Shown here: positions 45,008 through 53,389 of the stretch, in pieces | Layout: each line of letters begins with the position of its first letter | Position numbering within the stretch: position 1 is the first letter of the stretch | The notes under the pieces: generated by a model | Told to the model about the DNA's origin: nothing | The model's input: the letters and a program-made list of their open reading frames with translations, nothing else | Databases searched by the model: none | Source: Bradyrhizobium diazoefficiens | GTDB taxonomy: Bacteria > Pseudomonadota > Alphaproteobacteria > Rhizobiales > Xanthobacteraceae | DNA: 64,000 nucleotides | Assembly (NCBI RefSeq): GCF_018131015.1 | Contig: NZ_JAFCJJ010000027.1 | Span: 22,589 to 86,588 of the forward strand | Direction of reading: 5' to 3' | Translations under genes and position numbers: made by a program

Positions 45008-45319
45008 GTGAGACAGGAACTGGTCTGCACCAAATTCACGCCGCTGGCCCGTGGCTCGTTGCGCGGGTTCGCCTCGATCACCTTCCCGGCGTGGCGACTC
45101 ACCATTCACGACATCAGCCTGCACAGCGTCGGCGGGAAGCGGTGGGCCTCGCCGCCGTCCAAGCCGTTGATCAAGGATGGCGTCGCGGTGCGAGGCGAGG
45201 ACGGCAAGATAGTCTATGCGGCGATCTTCGATCTCGACGGCAGGGAGGTTCGTGACCGTTTTTCGGAGGGCGTTTGGGCCGCCGTCGCGAAGTTTGCGCC
45301 TGACCGGGTGCAATCATGA
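45008..45319 (+). CDS. Small hypothetical phage-type protein
   Basis: The GTG at 45008 has GGAGG nine bases upstream and begins a 103-residue product (reading MRQELVCTKFTPLARGSLRG). The segment LRGFASITFPAWRLTIHDIS followed by LHSVGGKRWASPPSKP is a recurrent pattern in short proteins encoded on phages and islands. It recalls the SpoVG fold, where a beta strand leads to an IxDxxLH segment. It overlaps the next gene by four bases. The role may be nucleic-acid binding, which is inference. Confidence 0.65.
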   Translation: MRQELVCTKFTPLARGSLRGFASITFPAWRLTIHDISLHSVGGKRWASPPSKPLIKDGVAVRGEDGKIVYAAIFDLDGREVRDRFSEGVWAAVAKFAPDRVQS

Positions 45320-45504
45320 CCGATCCGCTCGACATCGGTATCGACGACGACCTGAGCTTGCCGCTCGACGACGACGGCGGTGAGATTGACGACTGCCTTT
45401 GGGATTTCCGCGAGGTGCTGCCCGCGTGGTCCGAGTGGACCGGGACGGCGGCGCATTGCCGCTGGATCGCGGCGCGGCTGGACGAATGGGCGGGCCGCGC
45501 ATGA
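45316..45504 (+). CDS. Hypothetical acidic protein (62 residues)
   Basis: The gene overlaps its neighbours on both sides by four bases (ATGA), so it is part of the replication operon. The first half is very acidic (DIGIDDDLSLPLDDDGGEID) and the second half is helical with several Trp (DFREVLPAWSEWTGTAAHCR). No family recognised. Acidic small phage proteins can mimic DNA; this is only a possibility. Confidence 0.6.
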   Translation: MTDPLDIGIDDDLSLPLDDDGGEIDDCLWDFREVLPAWSEWTGTAAHCRWIAARLDEWAGRA

Positions 45505-45854
45505 TGGAGCCTGCCGCGCTGGCGGAGCGTATCCGCGAACTCGAACGCTGGATCGTCGAGAACCGCAAGCTCTTTGGTCATCCGAAAGAGGTCTCGACTT
45601 TCATCATCCAACCCGGCCCGTGCGATGCGGCGTGCAAGCACCTCTGGCCGCGTGTGCCGGAAGGTGGGTTGTTTGCGAACGGCGATGACGACGCGACGCC
45701 GTTCTATCGCTGCACCGGGTGCCGCGCGCTGGCCTACAAGGCCATGTGGTGGGCAACATTCGAGCCGGAGGGCGCGGCGCTGTCGGAACTTACTGCTTTG
45801 AGGAAGCAGCGAGATGACATGTGGGAAAAGGCGGTGGGTGATGACGCCGCTTGA
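45501..45854 (+). CDS. Hypothetical protein with paired Cys motifs
   Basis: ATG 45501 overlaps the previous stop. The 117-residue product has a helical start (MMEPAALAERIRELERWIVE), then CDAACKHLW and FYRCTGCRALAYK, a likely four-Cys zinc site, and a helical C-terminus. It overlaps the primase-helicase gene by 14 bases. It belongs to the same operon and may assist DNA replication, though no family was identified. Confidence 0.6.
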   Translation: MMEPAALAERIRELERWIVENRKLFGHPKEVSTFIIQPGPCDAACKHLWPRVPEGGLFANGDDDATPFYRCTGCRALAYKAMWWATFEPEGAALSELTALRKQRDDMWEKAVGDDAA

Positions 45855-47955
45855 ACCTGATCGCGATCAACTGGAGATTTTCGTCGATTGCCTGTTCCGG
45901 CACTGCGGTCATGACGGCTATGTGTCGCTCAGGTCATTCACGCACAATGACAAGCCGCTGAAAGGCGCGCTGATCACGGTGCGGCTGCACTATGAAGGCC
46001 ATCGCGGGATTGTTGAAAAGGCGGTGGACAGTGCGCGACGGGCGGCCAACGAGCCTGAACCATGCGTGTTCTGCCCGCCGATTGCGGTATTCAAGGGTGC
46101 GCCCGAGACCGGCAACAAAGGATGGCAGGCGCGAGAGATCGATCTGTATCTTGGGCTGGCGATCTCGGTCGAGTGCGACAACCATCCTGACGAGGCGATG
46201 GCCAAGCTGGAGGAAATTCTTGGTGAGGCGACTGCCGTGGTGCGATCTGGCGGGCAATGGATCAACGGCGGCGAGCCGGAAGACAAGCTGCATCTGCACT
46301 GGCGGTTGAAGGTGCCAGCATCGGGTGATGCGCTCGCGCGTCTCAAAGAAGCTCGGCGGCTGGCCACTAAGATCGTCGGCGGTGACGCCACCAACATTCC
46401 GGCCGTGCATTGCCTCCGCTGGCCCGGCTCATGGCATCGCAAGGCCAGTCCACGCCTCTGCGAGATGGTCCGGCACAATGCCGATGTTGAAATCGATCTT
46501 GATGAGGCGCTCGATGCCTTGCGCGCGGCTGCCCCTCCTGAAATCCTGGAGCCGCCATTAGGCGGCTCCAGTGCTGCCGGTTGTGAGGAGTGGTCGAGTC
46601 TTGTAGGCAACATCATTGCGGGCCGCGAGGGCGAAGTGCATCGCTCTATCACCGTGCTTGCGGCCAAGATGATCGCGTCTGGCATGGGCGGCGGGGCCGT
46701 CGTCAACCATTTGCGTGGATTGATGGACGCCTCAAGCATGCCGCGCGATGAGCGATGGCGCGCGAGATATGACTATGTAGAGCGCGGGGTGCGTGAAGCT
46801 GAGCAAAAATTCCGTCGCAAGCCCGGCTACGACATGTCCAATCAGGAAGCGTTCTCCGAGATCAGGCGGGAGCGCGAGGAAAACGCGCCGCTCATCCTGT
46901 CGTCAGCGGAGTTTACGGCCAATTTTGTTCCGCCTGACTATGTCGTGGTTGGCATATTGCAGCGCCGTTTCATCTATGCACTGACCGGGCGGAGTGGATC
47001 GGGCAAGACGGCGACGCTGTTGCGCGTGGCCGCTCATGTCGCACTGCGCCAACCGCTCCTTGATCGCGAGGTCGAACAAGGCCGGGTATTGTATCTCGCG
47101 GGCGAAAACCCGGATGATGTGCGGATGCGCTGGATCGCGCTCGCGCAACAGATGGGTTTTGAACACGATGCAATCGATGTGCATTTCATCGATAGTGCTT
47201 TCAAAATCTCGGCGATGATCGACGGGGTGCGAAAGGAGATCGAACGGATTGGCCCGGTCTCGTTGATTATCGTCGATACCTCGACGGCATTTTTCGAGGG
47301 TGACGATGAGAACAACAATGTTCAGGCGATGGCGCATGCACAAATGTTGCGCGGGTTTTTATCGATGCCGGGCGGCCCCTGCGTGCTGGTTGCCTGCCAC
47401 CCGACAAAGGCGGCCGACGATGCCAATCTGATGCCGCGCGGCGGTGGCGCATTCTTCAACGAAATCGACGGCGGGCTGACGCAACACGCGGTCGGCGGCG
47501 GCACGGAATTACGACGCCACCCGGAAAAATTCCGTGGGCCGCATTTCGAGCCGCTGTCGTTTCGGTTGCGCGCGGTGACACATGAGCGGTTGAAGGACAG
47601 CAAGGGCCGATTGATCCCGACGGTGATCGCTGAGCCGCTGAGCGATACAGCCAAGGAAGACATCGCCAAAGCTGTGGCCATTCACGAAAATGATCTGCTG
47701 GTGTTGTTGCTCGACGACAGCGTGATCAATCTCTCGCAAACTTCCATCGCAAAACGGTTGAGATGGATGACATCGGGAGCCAAGCCGGAACCACACCACG
47801 CGCGGGTGCGCCGTGTGCTGGCGAAGCTGGAAAAATCCAAGATGGTGACGACGACACGCGGCATAAGGCTGACGCCGAAGGGTAAGGCGGAAGCAGAGCG
47901 GATCAAGAAGATGATGCAGGTCGGATCCCGGCCAGAAGCGGATGAGGACGAATAA
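45841..47955 (+). CDS. Primase-helicase (RepB-like primase domain with RepA-like ATPase)
   Basis: ATG 45841 (MTPLEPDRDQLEIFVDCLFR) gives 704 residues. The N-terminal part (about 1-240) resembles plasmid and phage primases of the RepB type (YLGLAISVECDNHPDEAM, LHLHWRLKVPAS, VHCLRWPGSWHRK). The central RecA-like ATPase has Walker A GRSGSGKT (about 382) and Walker B VSLIIVDTS (about 472), as in RSF1010 RepA-type helicases. The last 80 residues form a winged helix (TSIAKRLRWMTSG...RVRRVLAKLEKSKMV). It should unwind and prime the element's DNA. Stand-alone replication of this sort is typical of satellites and P4-like elements. Confidence 0.85.
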   Translation: MTPLEPDRDQLEIFVDCLFRHCGHDGYVSLRSFTHNDKPLKGALITVRLHYEGHRGIVEKAVDSARRAANEPEPCVFCPPIAVFKGAPETGNKGWQAREIDLYLGLAISVECDNHPDEAMAKLEEILGEATAVVRSGGQWINGGEPEDKLHLHWRLKVPASGDALARLKEARRLATKIVGGDATNIPAVHCLRWPGSWHRKASPRLCEMVRHNADVEIDLDEALDALRAAAPPEILEPPLGGSSAAGCEEWSSLVGNIIAGREGEVHRSITVLAAKMIASGMGGGAVVNHLRGLMDASSMPRDERWRARYDYVERGVREAEQKFRRKPGYDMSNQEAFSEIRREREENAPLILSSAEFTANFVPPDYVVVGILQRRFIYALTGRSGSGKTATLLRVAAHVALRQPLLDREVEQGRVLYLAGENPDDVRMRWIALAQQMGFEHDAIDVHFIDSAFKISAMIDGVRKEIERIGPVSLIIVDTSTAFFEGDDENNNVQAMAHAQMLRGFLSMPGGPCVLVACHPTKAADDANLMPRGGGAFFNEIDGGLTQHAVGGGTELRRHPEKFRGPHFEPLSFRLRAVTHERLKDSKGRLIPTVIAEPLSDTAKEDIAKAVAIHENDLLVLLLDDSVINLSQTSIAKRLRWMTSGAKPEPHHARVRRVLAKLEKSKMVTTTRGIRLTPKGKAEAERIKKMMQVGSRPEADEDE

Positions 47956-48133
47956 CTAAGAAATGGTACTGCCCGCCCTCAAACGCGAAAGACCCCGCCT
48001 TGCGGCAGGGCCTTTCCGAACACACGACAGTCTCGCATGCTTGTTATCGCCGTACGAGACCCGCTGCCTCACTAAAGAGACAGTCTCCAAGCCCGATGCC
48101 GAAGCAGAGCGGGAACACTTCCGATATAGGCAT

Positions 48134-48562
48134 TCAAAGGTGAATCGTCAATGAACCGAGGCCCAAGCCATGCAGGATTGCCTTGCGGATTTCGACTAAT
48201 TGTGCCGCGCTTACCTTGCCTGTCCTGAACTTCCGAGCCCCTCCTCCGGGTTCCCGCCCGTCGCGGAACCGGTCGAGCCGGGAGAGCGCCACAGTGGCCA
48301 CCATATCGCACTTAACCCAATTTTCCGGCTCCTCGAACGGCTTCGGGAGCGGGACCGCCAAGGTAATGCAGCAATGGTGAGCCTCGGTCGAATTGGGCGG
48401 CGTGGTGCTGAGCGGAACGACGGCGACGAGATCAGCGCGACGCCGTAGCCTCGGCGACACGACCACGGCAGGCCGGAGCTTCGTCATCTCTGGCGAGATG
48501 AAGCCGGTGCCGTAGTTGCACAGAACGATTTCGCCCGGTGACGGATAATAAGCGAGCGGCAT
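48134..48562 (-). CDS. PemK/MazF-family toxin-like protein
   Basis: The 142-residue protein reads MPLAYYPSPGEIVLCNYGTG, then MTKLRPAVVVSPRLRRRADL and VAVVPLSTTPPN, the MazF/PemK pattern of a basic beta-barrel endoribonuclease. A C-terminal extension (ARKFRTGKVSAAQLVEIRKA) matches the usual final helix. No antitoxin gene is recognisable next to it on either side. It is transcribed away from the repeat cluster at 48634-48847, which may hold its promoter. It is the only leftward gene in this half of the element. Confidence 0.75.
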   Translation of the reverse strand: MPLAYYPSPGEIVLCNYGTGFISPEMTKLRPAVVVSPRLRRRADLVAVVPLSTTPPNSTEAHHCCITLAVPLPKPFEEPENWVKCDMVATVALSRLDRFRDGREPGGGARKFRTGKVSAAQLVEIRKAILHGLGLGSLTIHL

Positions 48563-48633
48563 TGATCGAGGCTCTAAACCTGAGATTGATTTTGGTTCTT
48601 AACCAACTGAGATCGCGGCATATTCGCCAACTT

Positions 48634-48847
48634 CCGGTCACGTCGATCGGAAGTTGGCTTTTCCGGTCACGTCTCCAGTACGTTTTCGGTCACTCCGGTC
48701 ACAGCGACCGGGTTGACCGGAATGTCTGCCAACCTTCTGCCTTGCAAAGGGAAATCGAATTTGCGGGGTGACCGGAAAATGGCCGACCGGGCGACCGAAA
48801 GTCAAGACCCGGTCACACCGCTCCCCCTTAAGGGGAGCGGTGACCGG
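48634..48847. repeat. Cluster of CCGGTCAC/GTGACCGG motifs (candidate iterons or operator)
   Basis: Copies of an 8-base motif occur in both orientations at about 48634, 48663, 48686, 48695, 48704, 48713, 48768, 48783, 48809 and 48840. Several have one mismatch (TCGGTCAC, GCGACCGG, TTGACCGG, CCGACCGG). Near the end, two motifs flank an imperfect palindrome with arms CCGCTCCCC and GGGGAGCGG. The cluster fills the gap 48563-48897 between divergent genes. It could be the replication origin bound by the primase-helicase, or a multi-site operator. No coding frame crossing it is convincing. Confidence 0.65.
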
Positions 48848-48897
48848 ATAACCGACCACCCGACGACCGATCAACCGCGTTGCGAGAGAATTTAAGA

Positions 48898-49374
48898 ATG
48901 AAGGAACGGACCTTCCCGACTTCGCGCATGATCATGGCTGGCGACGGGGTCACCGTGGGCTACGCGCTCGACAGTCAGCGGCCCGGAATTCTGCCCGGTC
49001 TGGACGCGATCCCTACCGTGACCCACCCATGCATCAACAAACGGATGTGGGCCTGTCCCTGTGGACGGGTCGTCGAGCGGATGTATCCGACACAGGATGG
49101 CGGTTGGTGCTGCCGTCACTGTGGCAAGCTGGAGTATGCGCGGCAGCATCTGGACCTGACCTTGCCCGGCTATTGGACGATCAGGATGCTCCGCCGCCGC
49201 CTTGGCGAGTCCGAGCAGCCCTTCAAGCCGCTGCCGACCTATCCGAAGGCGGCCAAGCGCAAACGCGCATGGGCGGCCACTGTGCTGCGTCTGGAAATGC
49301 GCTTAGCCATCCACCTTGGCCGCGCCACCGATGCTGACGAGGTCTTGGCCAACATCATCTGTTGGCGATCCTGA
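48898..49374 (+). CDS. Hypothetical protein with zinc-ribbon-like motif
   Basis: ATG 48898 (MKERTFPTSRMIMAGDGVTV) is chosen over a TTG six codons upstream. The 158-residue product has CPCGRVVERMYPTQDGGWCC followed by RHCGK, a four- or five-Cys ribbon, then a basic helical half (MLRRRLGESEQPFKPLPTYP, AKRKRAWAATVLRLEMRL). Basic charge and the ribbon suggest nucleic-acid binding. It begins right after the motif cluster, so it may be regulated by it. No family recognised. Confidence 0.6.
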   Translation: MKERTFPTSRMIMAGDGVTVGYALDSQRPGILPGLDAIPTVTHPCINKRMWACPCGRVVERMYPTQDGGWCCRHCGKLEYARQHLDLTLPGYWTIRMLRRRLGESEQPFKPLPTYPKAAKRKRAWAATVLRLEMRLAIHLGRATDADEVLANIICWRS

Positions 49375-49644
49375 TCCGCCTATACCGAAAACCTATCTGC
49401 GCACCCCCTGAAAGACTCAATAATTTCAAGGACTGATTGGGCGAGCGATGCCCATACCTGAAACAGGTGTTTGTTGTATGAATAATGCGTCTCATTCGCA
49501 GTAAGGGGGGTGTATTTTCCTGGCGTTGCGGTTCCAGTCAAGGGTTGGGAGACCCCTTCCCCACACCCGCACCCTAAATTCGAGTTCCATAATCAATTGT
49601 TTTCGGTATATACTAGCCATATCAGCCAGATCACCGAGGGCATC

Positions 49645-50256
49645 ATGGCAAAGCGCCTTGCGATTTATCTCAGGGTTTCGACAAAGGATCAGGACACAGC
49701 CAACCAGCGCCGTGAACTGGAGGCGTGGGCCGATGCCGCTGGTCACAGTATCGTGGGGGTCTACGAGGATCACGGCATCAGCGGCACCAAGGGCCGCGAC
49801 AAGCGACCCGCATTCGACAAGATGCTCAAGGATGTGACCAACCGGAAGGTGGATATGGTTGCGGCGTGGGCGACCGACCGCCTTGGTAGAAGCCTGCCGC
49901 ATCTGGTCAGCTTCATCGAGGAATTGAAGGCCACAAACTGCGATCTCTACATCCACAAGCAGGCCTTAGACACCACCACCCCGATGGGCCGGATGATCTT
50001 CAACATCTGCGGCGTGTTCGCCGAGTTTGAGCGCGACATGATCGTTGAGCGCGTCAACGCCGGTCTCGCGCGCACAAAGGCCAAGGGCACCAAACTCGGA
50101 CGTGGCAGCAAAGCCGACACCGAGCGGTGGGGCACGACCAAAGCGATGCTCAGGACCAAAGTCAACGACCTCCGAGCGCAGGGCATGGGCAAGATCAAGA
50201 TTGCCAAGACCCTTGGCATCGGCACCGGCACCGTGCAGCGCATTCTCGCGGCGTGA
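49645..50256 (+). CDS. Serine recombinase (resolvase/invertase family)
   Basis: ATG 49645 has GAGGG upstream. The 203-residue protein starts MAKRLAIYLRVSTKDQDTAN with the catalytic Ser in YLRVSTKDQ, followed by the family segments DHGISGTKGRDKRPAF, AAWATDRLGRSLPHL and GVFAEFERDMIVERVNAGLA. It ends with a short helix-turn-helix (GMGKIKIAKTLGIGTGTVQR). It is a small resolvase or invertase, not a large integrase, so it may resolve multimers or flip a segment. The upstream 270 bases hold no gene. The last 31 bases are repeated at 50642-50672. Confidence 0.9.
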   Translation: MAKRLAIYLRVSTKDQDTANQRRELEAWADAAGHSIVGVYEDHGISGTKGRDKRPAFDKMLKDVTNRKVDMVAAWATDRLGRSLPHLVSFIEELKATNCDLYIHKQALDTTTPMGRMIFNICGVFAEFERDMIVERVNAGLARTKAKGTKLGRGSKADTERWGTTKAMLRTKVNDLRAQGMGKIKIAKTLGIGTGTVQRILAA

Positions 50257-50275
50257 TCTGTTGGGCTAATATCCG

Positions 50276-50608
50276 ATGATTAAGAGATTCGGGTGCCTTG
50301 GGCTAACGTTGGCCGCAGTCGGCGGCTTGTTGCTGCTTGCCAAACTTCAATCGACGTATTCGCCGCCAAGACCAGCAATGACCCAAGCAGAATATGAGGC
50401 ATGCATCGCCAAGCAGGATGCGGACTACATCGCAGCCTGCTTCAAGGAAAGTCTGGCCGACGACATGGCCAAGAGTCGCAATGACCTTCCTGTACTACCG
50501 TCAAGTAGAGAGCGAACCCAAAATTGTGTCGCGAACCTTCACATTGAAAAGAGCGCCTCAAAGTATTTTCCTGATGCGGAGGGGCCTTGTGGCAAGAAGC
50601 CTAACTGA
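50276..50608 (+). CDS. Small exported or membrane-anchored hypothetical protein
   Basis: The 110-residue protein starts MIKRFGCLGLTLAAVGGLLL, a signal anchor with a Cys at residue 7, followed by a helical region with cysteines (EYEACIAKQDADYIAACFKE, TQNCVANLHIE, EGPCGKKPN). It lies between the resolvase gene and a repeat of the resolvase tail, so it appears to have been inserted there. Moron-like membrane proteins on phages often alter the host surface; no evidence specifies that here. Confidence 0.55.
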   Translation: MIKRFGCLGLTLAAVGGLLLLAKLQSTYSPPRPAMTQAEYEACIAKQDADYIAACFKESLADDMAKSRNDLPVLPSSRERTQNCVANLHIEKSASKYFPDAEGPCGKKPN

Positions 50609-50641
50609 GATCCAGCATCATGCGCAATGATTCTCGCCATC

Positions 50642-50672
50642 CACCGGCACCGTGCAGCGCGTTCTCGCGGCG
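50642..50672 (+). repeat. Repeat of the resolvase gene 3' end
   Basis: These 31 bases match 50223-50253, the last codons of the resolvase gene, with a single A/G difference. Two matching tails flank the 110-residue gene, as expected if it was inserted with partial duplication. The remainder of 50609-50954 shows no convincing gene; it forms the leader of the head gene operon. Confidence 0.75.
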
Positions 50673-50954
50673 CAGCCTGTGACGGAGCCGCTCGCGGACT
50701 TTATGCCAAGACCACCACGTTGGCAGAGTGGATTTCGCAATTGTGCGGCAAGCCGCTGCCTATTCGACACATACAAAGACCTCAACGGTTAAGACAAGCG
50801 CAACATCGAGCTGTTCGGTTTCAACCGACCGAGGTTAGATGAATCATTTCTTTTCAATCTGTCGCATCCTGTCGTTAGCTGTCGCTTAAAAGGATTTGCC
50901 AGCACACTGCGCCGACGATGATCATCTTCGTCTCCTCAACAGCGAGACGAAACG

Positions 50955-52247
50955 ATGTCTGGCCAAGCTCTTCCCAATGCTGATTGGAGCAATCTCCAGC
51001 GCGATCTGGCCGCCGCGCGGGCCATCCTTGAAAAGCAGGACGACGAGACCACGCGTTCGCTGACCGAAATCAAAGCCGAACTCAGGACCGCGCGCGACGA
51101 GCAGCAGAAGGCTATTGACGAACTCTACAAGAAGTTCGGCCGTCCATTCGGTGCGCACAACGACAACGATCCCGACAGCATCATCCGCAAGGATGCCATC
51201 GCGCTCAACTTTGTCCGCCACGGCGAGAGCCATCCGAAGTTCGATCCGCATTCTTATGTCCCAACTAAGGAGGACATCACGGACGGCGAGAATGCGATCA
51301 AGGCGTGGCGACCATTCCTCAGGCACGGCAACCTTGATCGCCTCACCGATGTTGAGCGCAAGAGCCTGAGCGCATTCTCATTCGCAGGCGCGGCCGGATC
51401 GTTCTTCCTGCCGCCGACACTGTCCGACCGCATCTTGTCCTGCGTCTACGAAAACGATGGCAACGTCGCTTCGCTGGTCGATAACGTCGCGATCAGCACG
51501 TCGTCGATCAAATACATGGTCGATAACGTGGTCTTGGAAGCGGTGTGGGTATGCAGCGAGGAATGCAATCCGGCGACGCCGCAACAGGACATGACGGCCG
51601 GTCTCGGTGAATTGGAGATCGCCGCCGAGGCGCTGATGCTGACGACCTGCGGCACCCGCGACTTTCTGGAAGACAGCGCCGTCAACGTCGAGCAGTGGCT
51701 TGCCAGGAAGGCGCAACGCGCCTTCCGCCGCGCCATTGCCAACGCAATCATTGCAGGCTCAGGCCTTGGCCAGCCCTCAGGCCTCCTTAGCCCGCAATCG
51801 GGCGTCAGGATTTGCGACACCGGCGATAGCACGCCGGCTGGCCAGATCAGTTGGCAGGATTGCTTCATGCTGATGGCGCAACTGCCCGCCGAGTTGTGGG
51901 ACGGCGCGGTATTCATGGCCAATCAGCAGACGATTGCGCTCCTATTCACGATGTCGGATGCGACCGGCAAACCGATCTTCAGCGCCAGCATGGTCGAGAA
52001 CAGGCCGCAAATGCGCTTGTTCGGGTGGCCGCTCGTTCTCAATAACATGATCCCGTCCGTTGCACCGGGCGCGGTATGCCTGATCGCAGCCAACCTCAAG
52101 GAAGCCTACACACTGGTAACGCGGCGCGGCGTCAGCCTGCGCGTTAATCCGTATCGGTCGAAACGCTGCATTGACTTCGATTTCGACGCCCGGGTTGGCG
52201 GCAGCGTCACCTGTCCGAGCGGGGCTGTCGGCCTGAGGGTTAACTGA
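50955..52247 (+). CDS. HK97-family major capsid protein
   Basis: The 430-residue protein opens with a helical, heptad-rich region (about 10-60, LQRDLAAARAILEKQDDETT) like the HK97 delta domain that acts as built-in scaffold. The capsid fold follows (AFSFAGAAGSFFLPPTLSDR, VASLVDNVAISTSSIKYMVD, FRRAIANAIIAGSGLGQPSG, LFGWPLVLNNMIPSVAPGAV). The prohead protease two genes downstream would cleave the delta domain. It opens the head operon; ACGAAACG precedes the start. It is well within normal length and has no visible damage. Confidence 0.9.
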   Translation: MSGQALPNADWSNLQRDLAAARAILEKQDDETTRSLTEIKAELRTARDEQQKAIDELYKKFGRPFGAHNDNDPDSIIRKDAIALNFVRHGESHPKFDPHSYVPTKEDITDGENAIKAWRPFLRHGNLDRLTDVERKSLSAFSFAGAAGSFFLPPTLSDRILSCVYENDGNVASLVDNVAISTSSIKYMVDNVVLEAVWVCSEECNPATPQQDMTAGLGELEIAAEALMLTTCGTRDFLEDSAVNVEQWLARKAQRAFRRAIANAIIAGSGLGQPSGLLSPQSGVRICDTGDSTPAGQISWQDCFMLMAQLPAELWDGAVFMANQQTIALLFTMSDATGKPIFSASMVENRPQMRLFGWPLVLNNMIPSVAPGAVCLIAANLKEAYTLVTRRGVSLRVNPYRSKRCIDFDFDARVGGSVTCPSGAVGLRVN

Positions 52248-52248
52248 C

Positions 52249-52755
52249 ATGCCCAAGCCCTCAGCCAAGCAACCGCAAGGCGTCAATGATCTCAGCATCG
52301 ACACTGTTGAGGAAATCTATCAGCGACGTATCGCGGGCGTCTCAACCAAGCGCATCGCCGAGCATTTCAAGCTCGACGAAAAGAAGGTGATGGCGGTGTT
52401 GAAAGAGCGCACCCAAGGCGTTCTCTCCAAGGAAAATCTGATCGTCACCATCGGCCTCGAAAGCGAGCGGCTAGACCGCAATCTCGAAGCGATCTGGCCC
52501 GCGTGCGAGAAAGGCGATCCGGTTGCCATCGCGCTCGCGGTCAAGCTGGCGCAGCGCCGGGCCGTCCTAATGGGTATCGACGCGCCGCAAAGCCATAGCG
52601 TCAAGCTCTACCAGTCGGCCGAGCCGCGACCGCTCAACAGCACCGAGACTTTGGCTGCGCAGATCGAGAGCGCGCGTGCGGCACCGGACAGCAAGGCGAG
52701 AGCCGCGGTTGAGAATTTGCGAGTACTCACATGCACCGCCAAACAGCCGAGCTAA
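52249..52755 (+). CDS. Helix-turn-helix protein, candidate small terminase subunit
   Basis: The 168-residue protein begins one base after the capsid stop. Its N-terminal part has a helix-turn-helix (TVEEIYQRRIAGVSTKRIAE, HFKLDEKKVMAVL), then a helical oligomerisation-like region (LESERLDRNLEAIWPACEKG, IALAVKLAQRRAVLMGIDAP). Small terminases bind the packaging site and have this order. Position between capsid and protease genes supports a packaging role, but the family match is indirect. The stop overlaps the protease start by about 25 bases. Confidence 0.5.
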   Translation: MPKPSAKQPQGVNDLSIDTVEEIYQRRIAGVSTKRIAEHFKLDEKKVMAVLKERTQGVLSKENLIVTIGLESERLDRNLEAIWPACEKGDPVAIALAVKLAQRRAVLMGIDAPQSHSVKLYQSAEPRPLNSTETLAAQIESARAAPDSKARAAVENLRVLTCTAKQPS

Positions 52756-53357
52756 ACGCGACATTCGAGATCAAGAGCGAGAGGGCGGACACAGTCACCT
52801 TTCTCGGCATCGCCTCAACCGATGGCGTCGATCAGGCCAATGACGTGATCTGCGCCGGGGCGTTTCTCCCGATCCAGAAGAAGACCAATGGCGAGCCAAC
52901 CGTGCTGCTGCTTCGTGATCATGATCGCACCCAAGTGATCGGCGGCTGGCGCTCCATCGAACAGGATGGCCATGATCTTCTGGTCGAGGGGGAAATCCTC
53001 TCTGCCGTCGCCAAGGGGCAGGAAACCATCGCGCTCCTCAGAAAAGGTTATCTGTCCGGCCTGAGCGTCGGCTTCACCGCCGATCCAAAGAATGTCGTCA
53101 AGGATCACAAGACCAACGCGCGTCTGATCCGCAAGGCCTTATTGCGCGAGATTAGCATTGTGTCGATGCCGTGCAATCAGAGTGCCCGCATTGTTAGCGT
53201 CAAGCACGACCTCGCCGCCTTCGGCCTATCCGACGACGATGCCGAAGTCATCATCAAAGGCGGCATCGATGCACTGATCGAACGCCGCGCTTATGAACTC
53301 GACCTGATGCGCGAGATTGAGACGTTCATTGCGCGTGTGAACAGGAGGCGAGGATGA
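52731..53357 (+). CDS. HK97-family prohead protease
   Basis: The 208-residue protein matches caudovirus prohead proteases. It has the start TFEIKSERADTVTFLGIAST, catalytic His64 in LLRDHDRTQVIGGW, catalytic Ser112 in GYLSGLSVGF, and the segment LREISIVSMPCNQSARI. It would cut the capsid delta domain during maturation inside the prohead. Its start lies within the end of the preceding gene, so expression is coupled. Confidence 0.92.
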   Translation: MHRQTAELNATFEIKSERADTVTFLGIASTDGVDQANDVICAGAFLPIQKKTNGEPTVLLLRDHDRTQVIGGWRSIEQDGHDLLVEGEILSAVAKGQETIALLRKGYLSGLSVGFTADPKNVVKDHKTNARLIRKALLREISIVSMPCNQSARIVSVKHDLAAFGLSDDDAEVIIKGGIDALIERRAYELDLMREIETFIARVNRRRG

Positions 53358-53389
53358 TCAAGGGAAGCCCGCGCTAAAGGGCTGAGCCG

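Noticed and set aside
48538..48771. A 77-residue reading frame across the motif cluster
   Set aside because: Its sequence is created by the repeated motif, it lacks a ribosome site, and it has no plausible fold.
48634..48847. Repeat cluster as a CRISPR array
   Set aside because: Units are 8 bases in both orientations with irregular spacing, and there are no cas genes.
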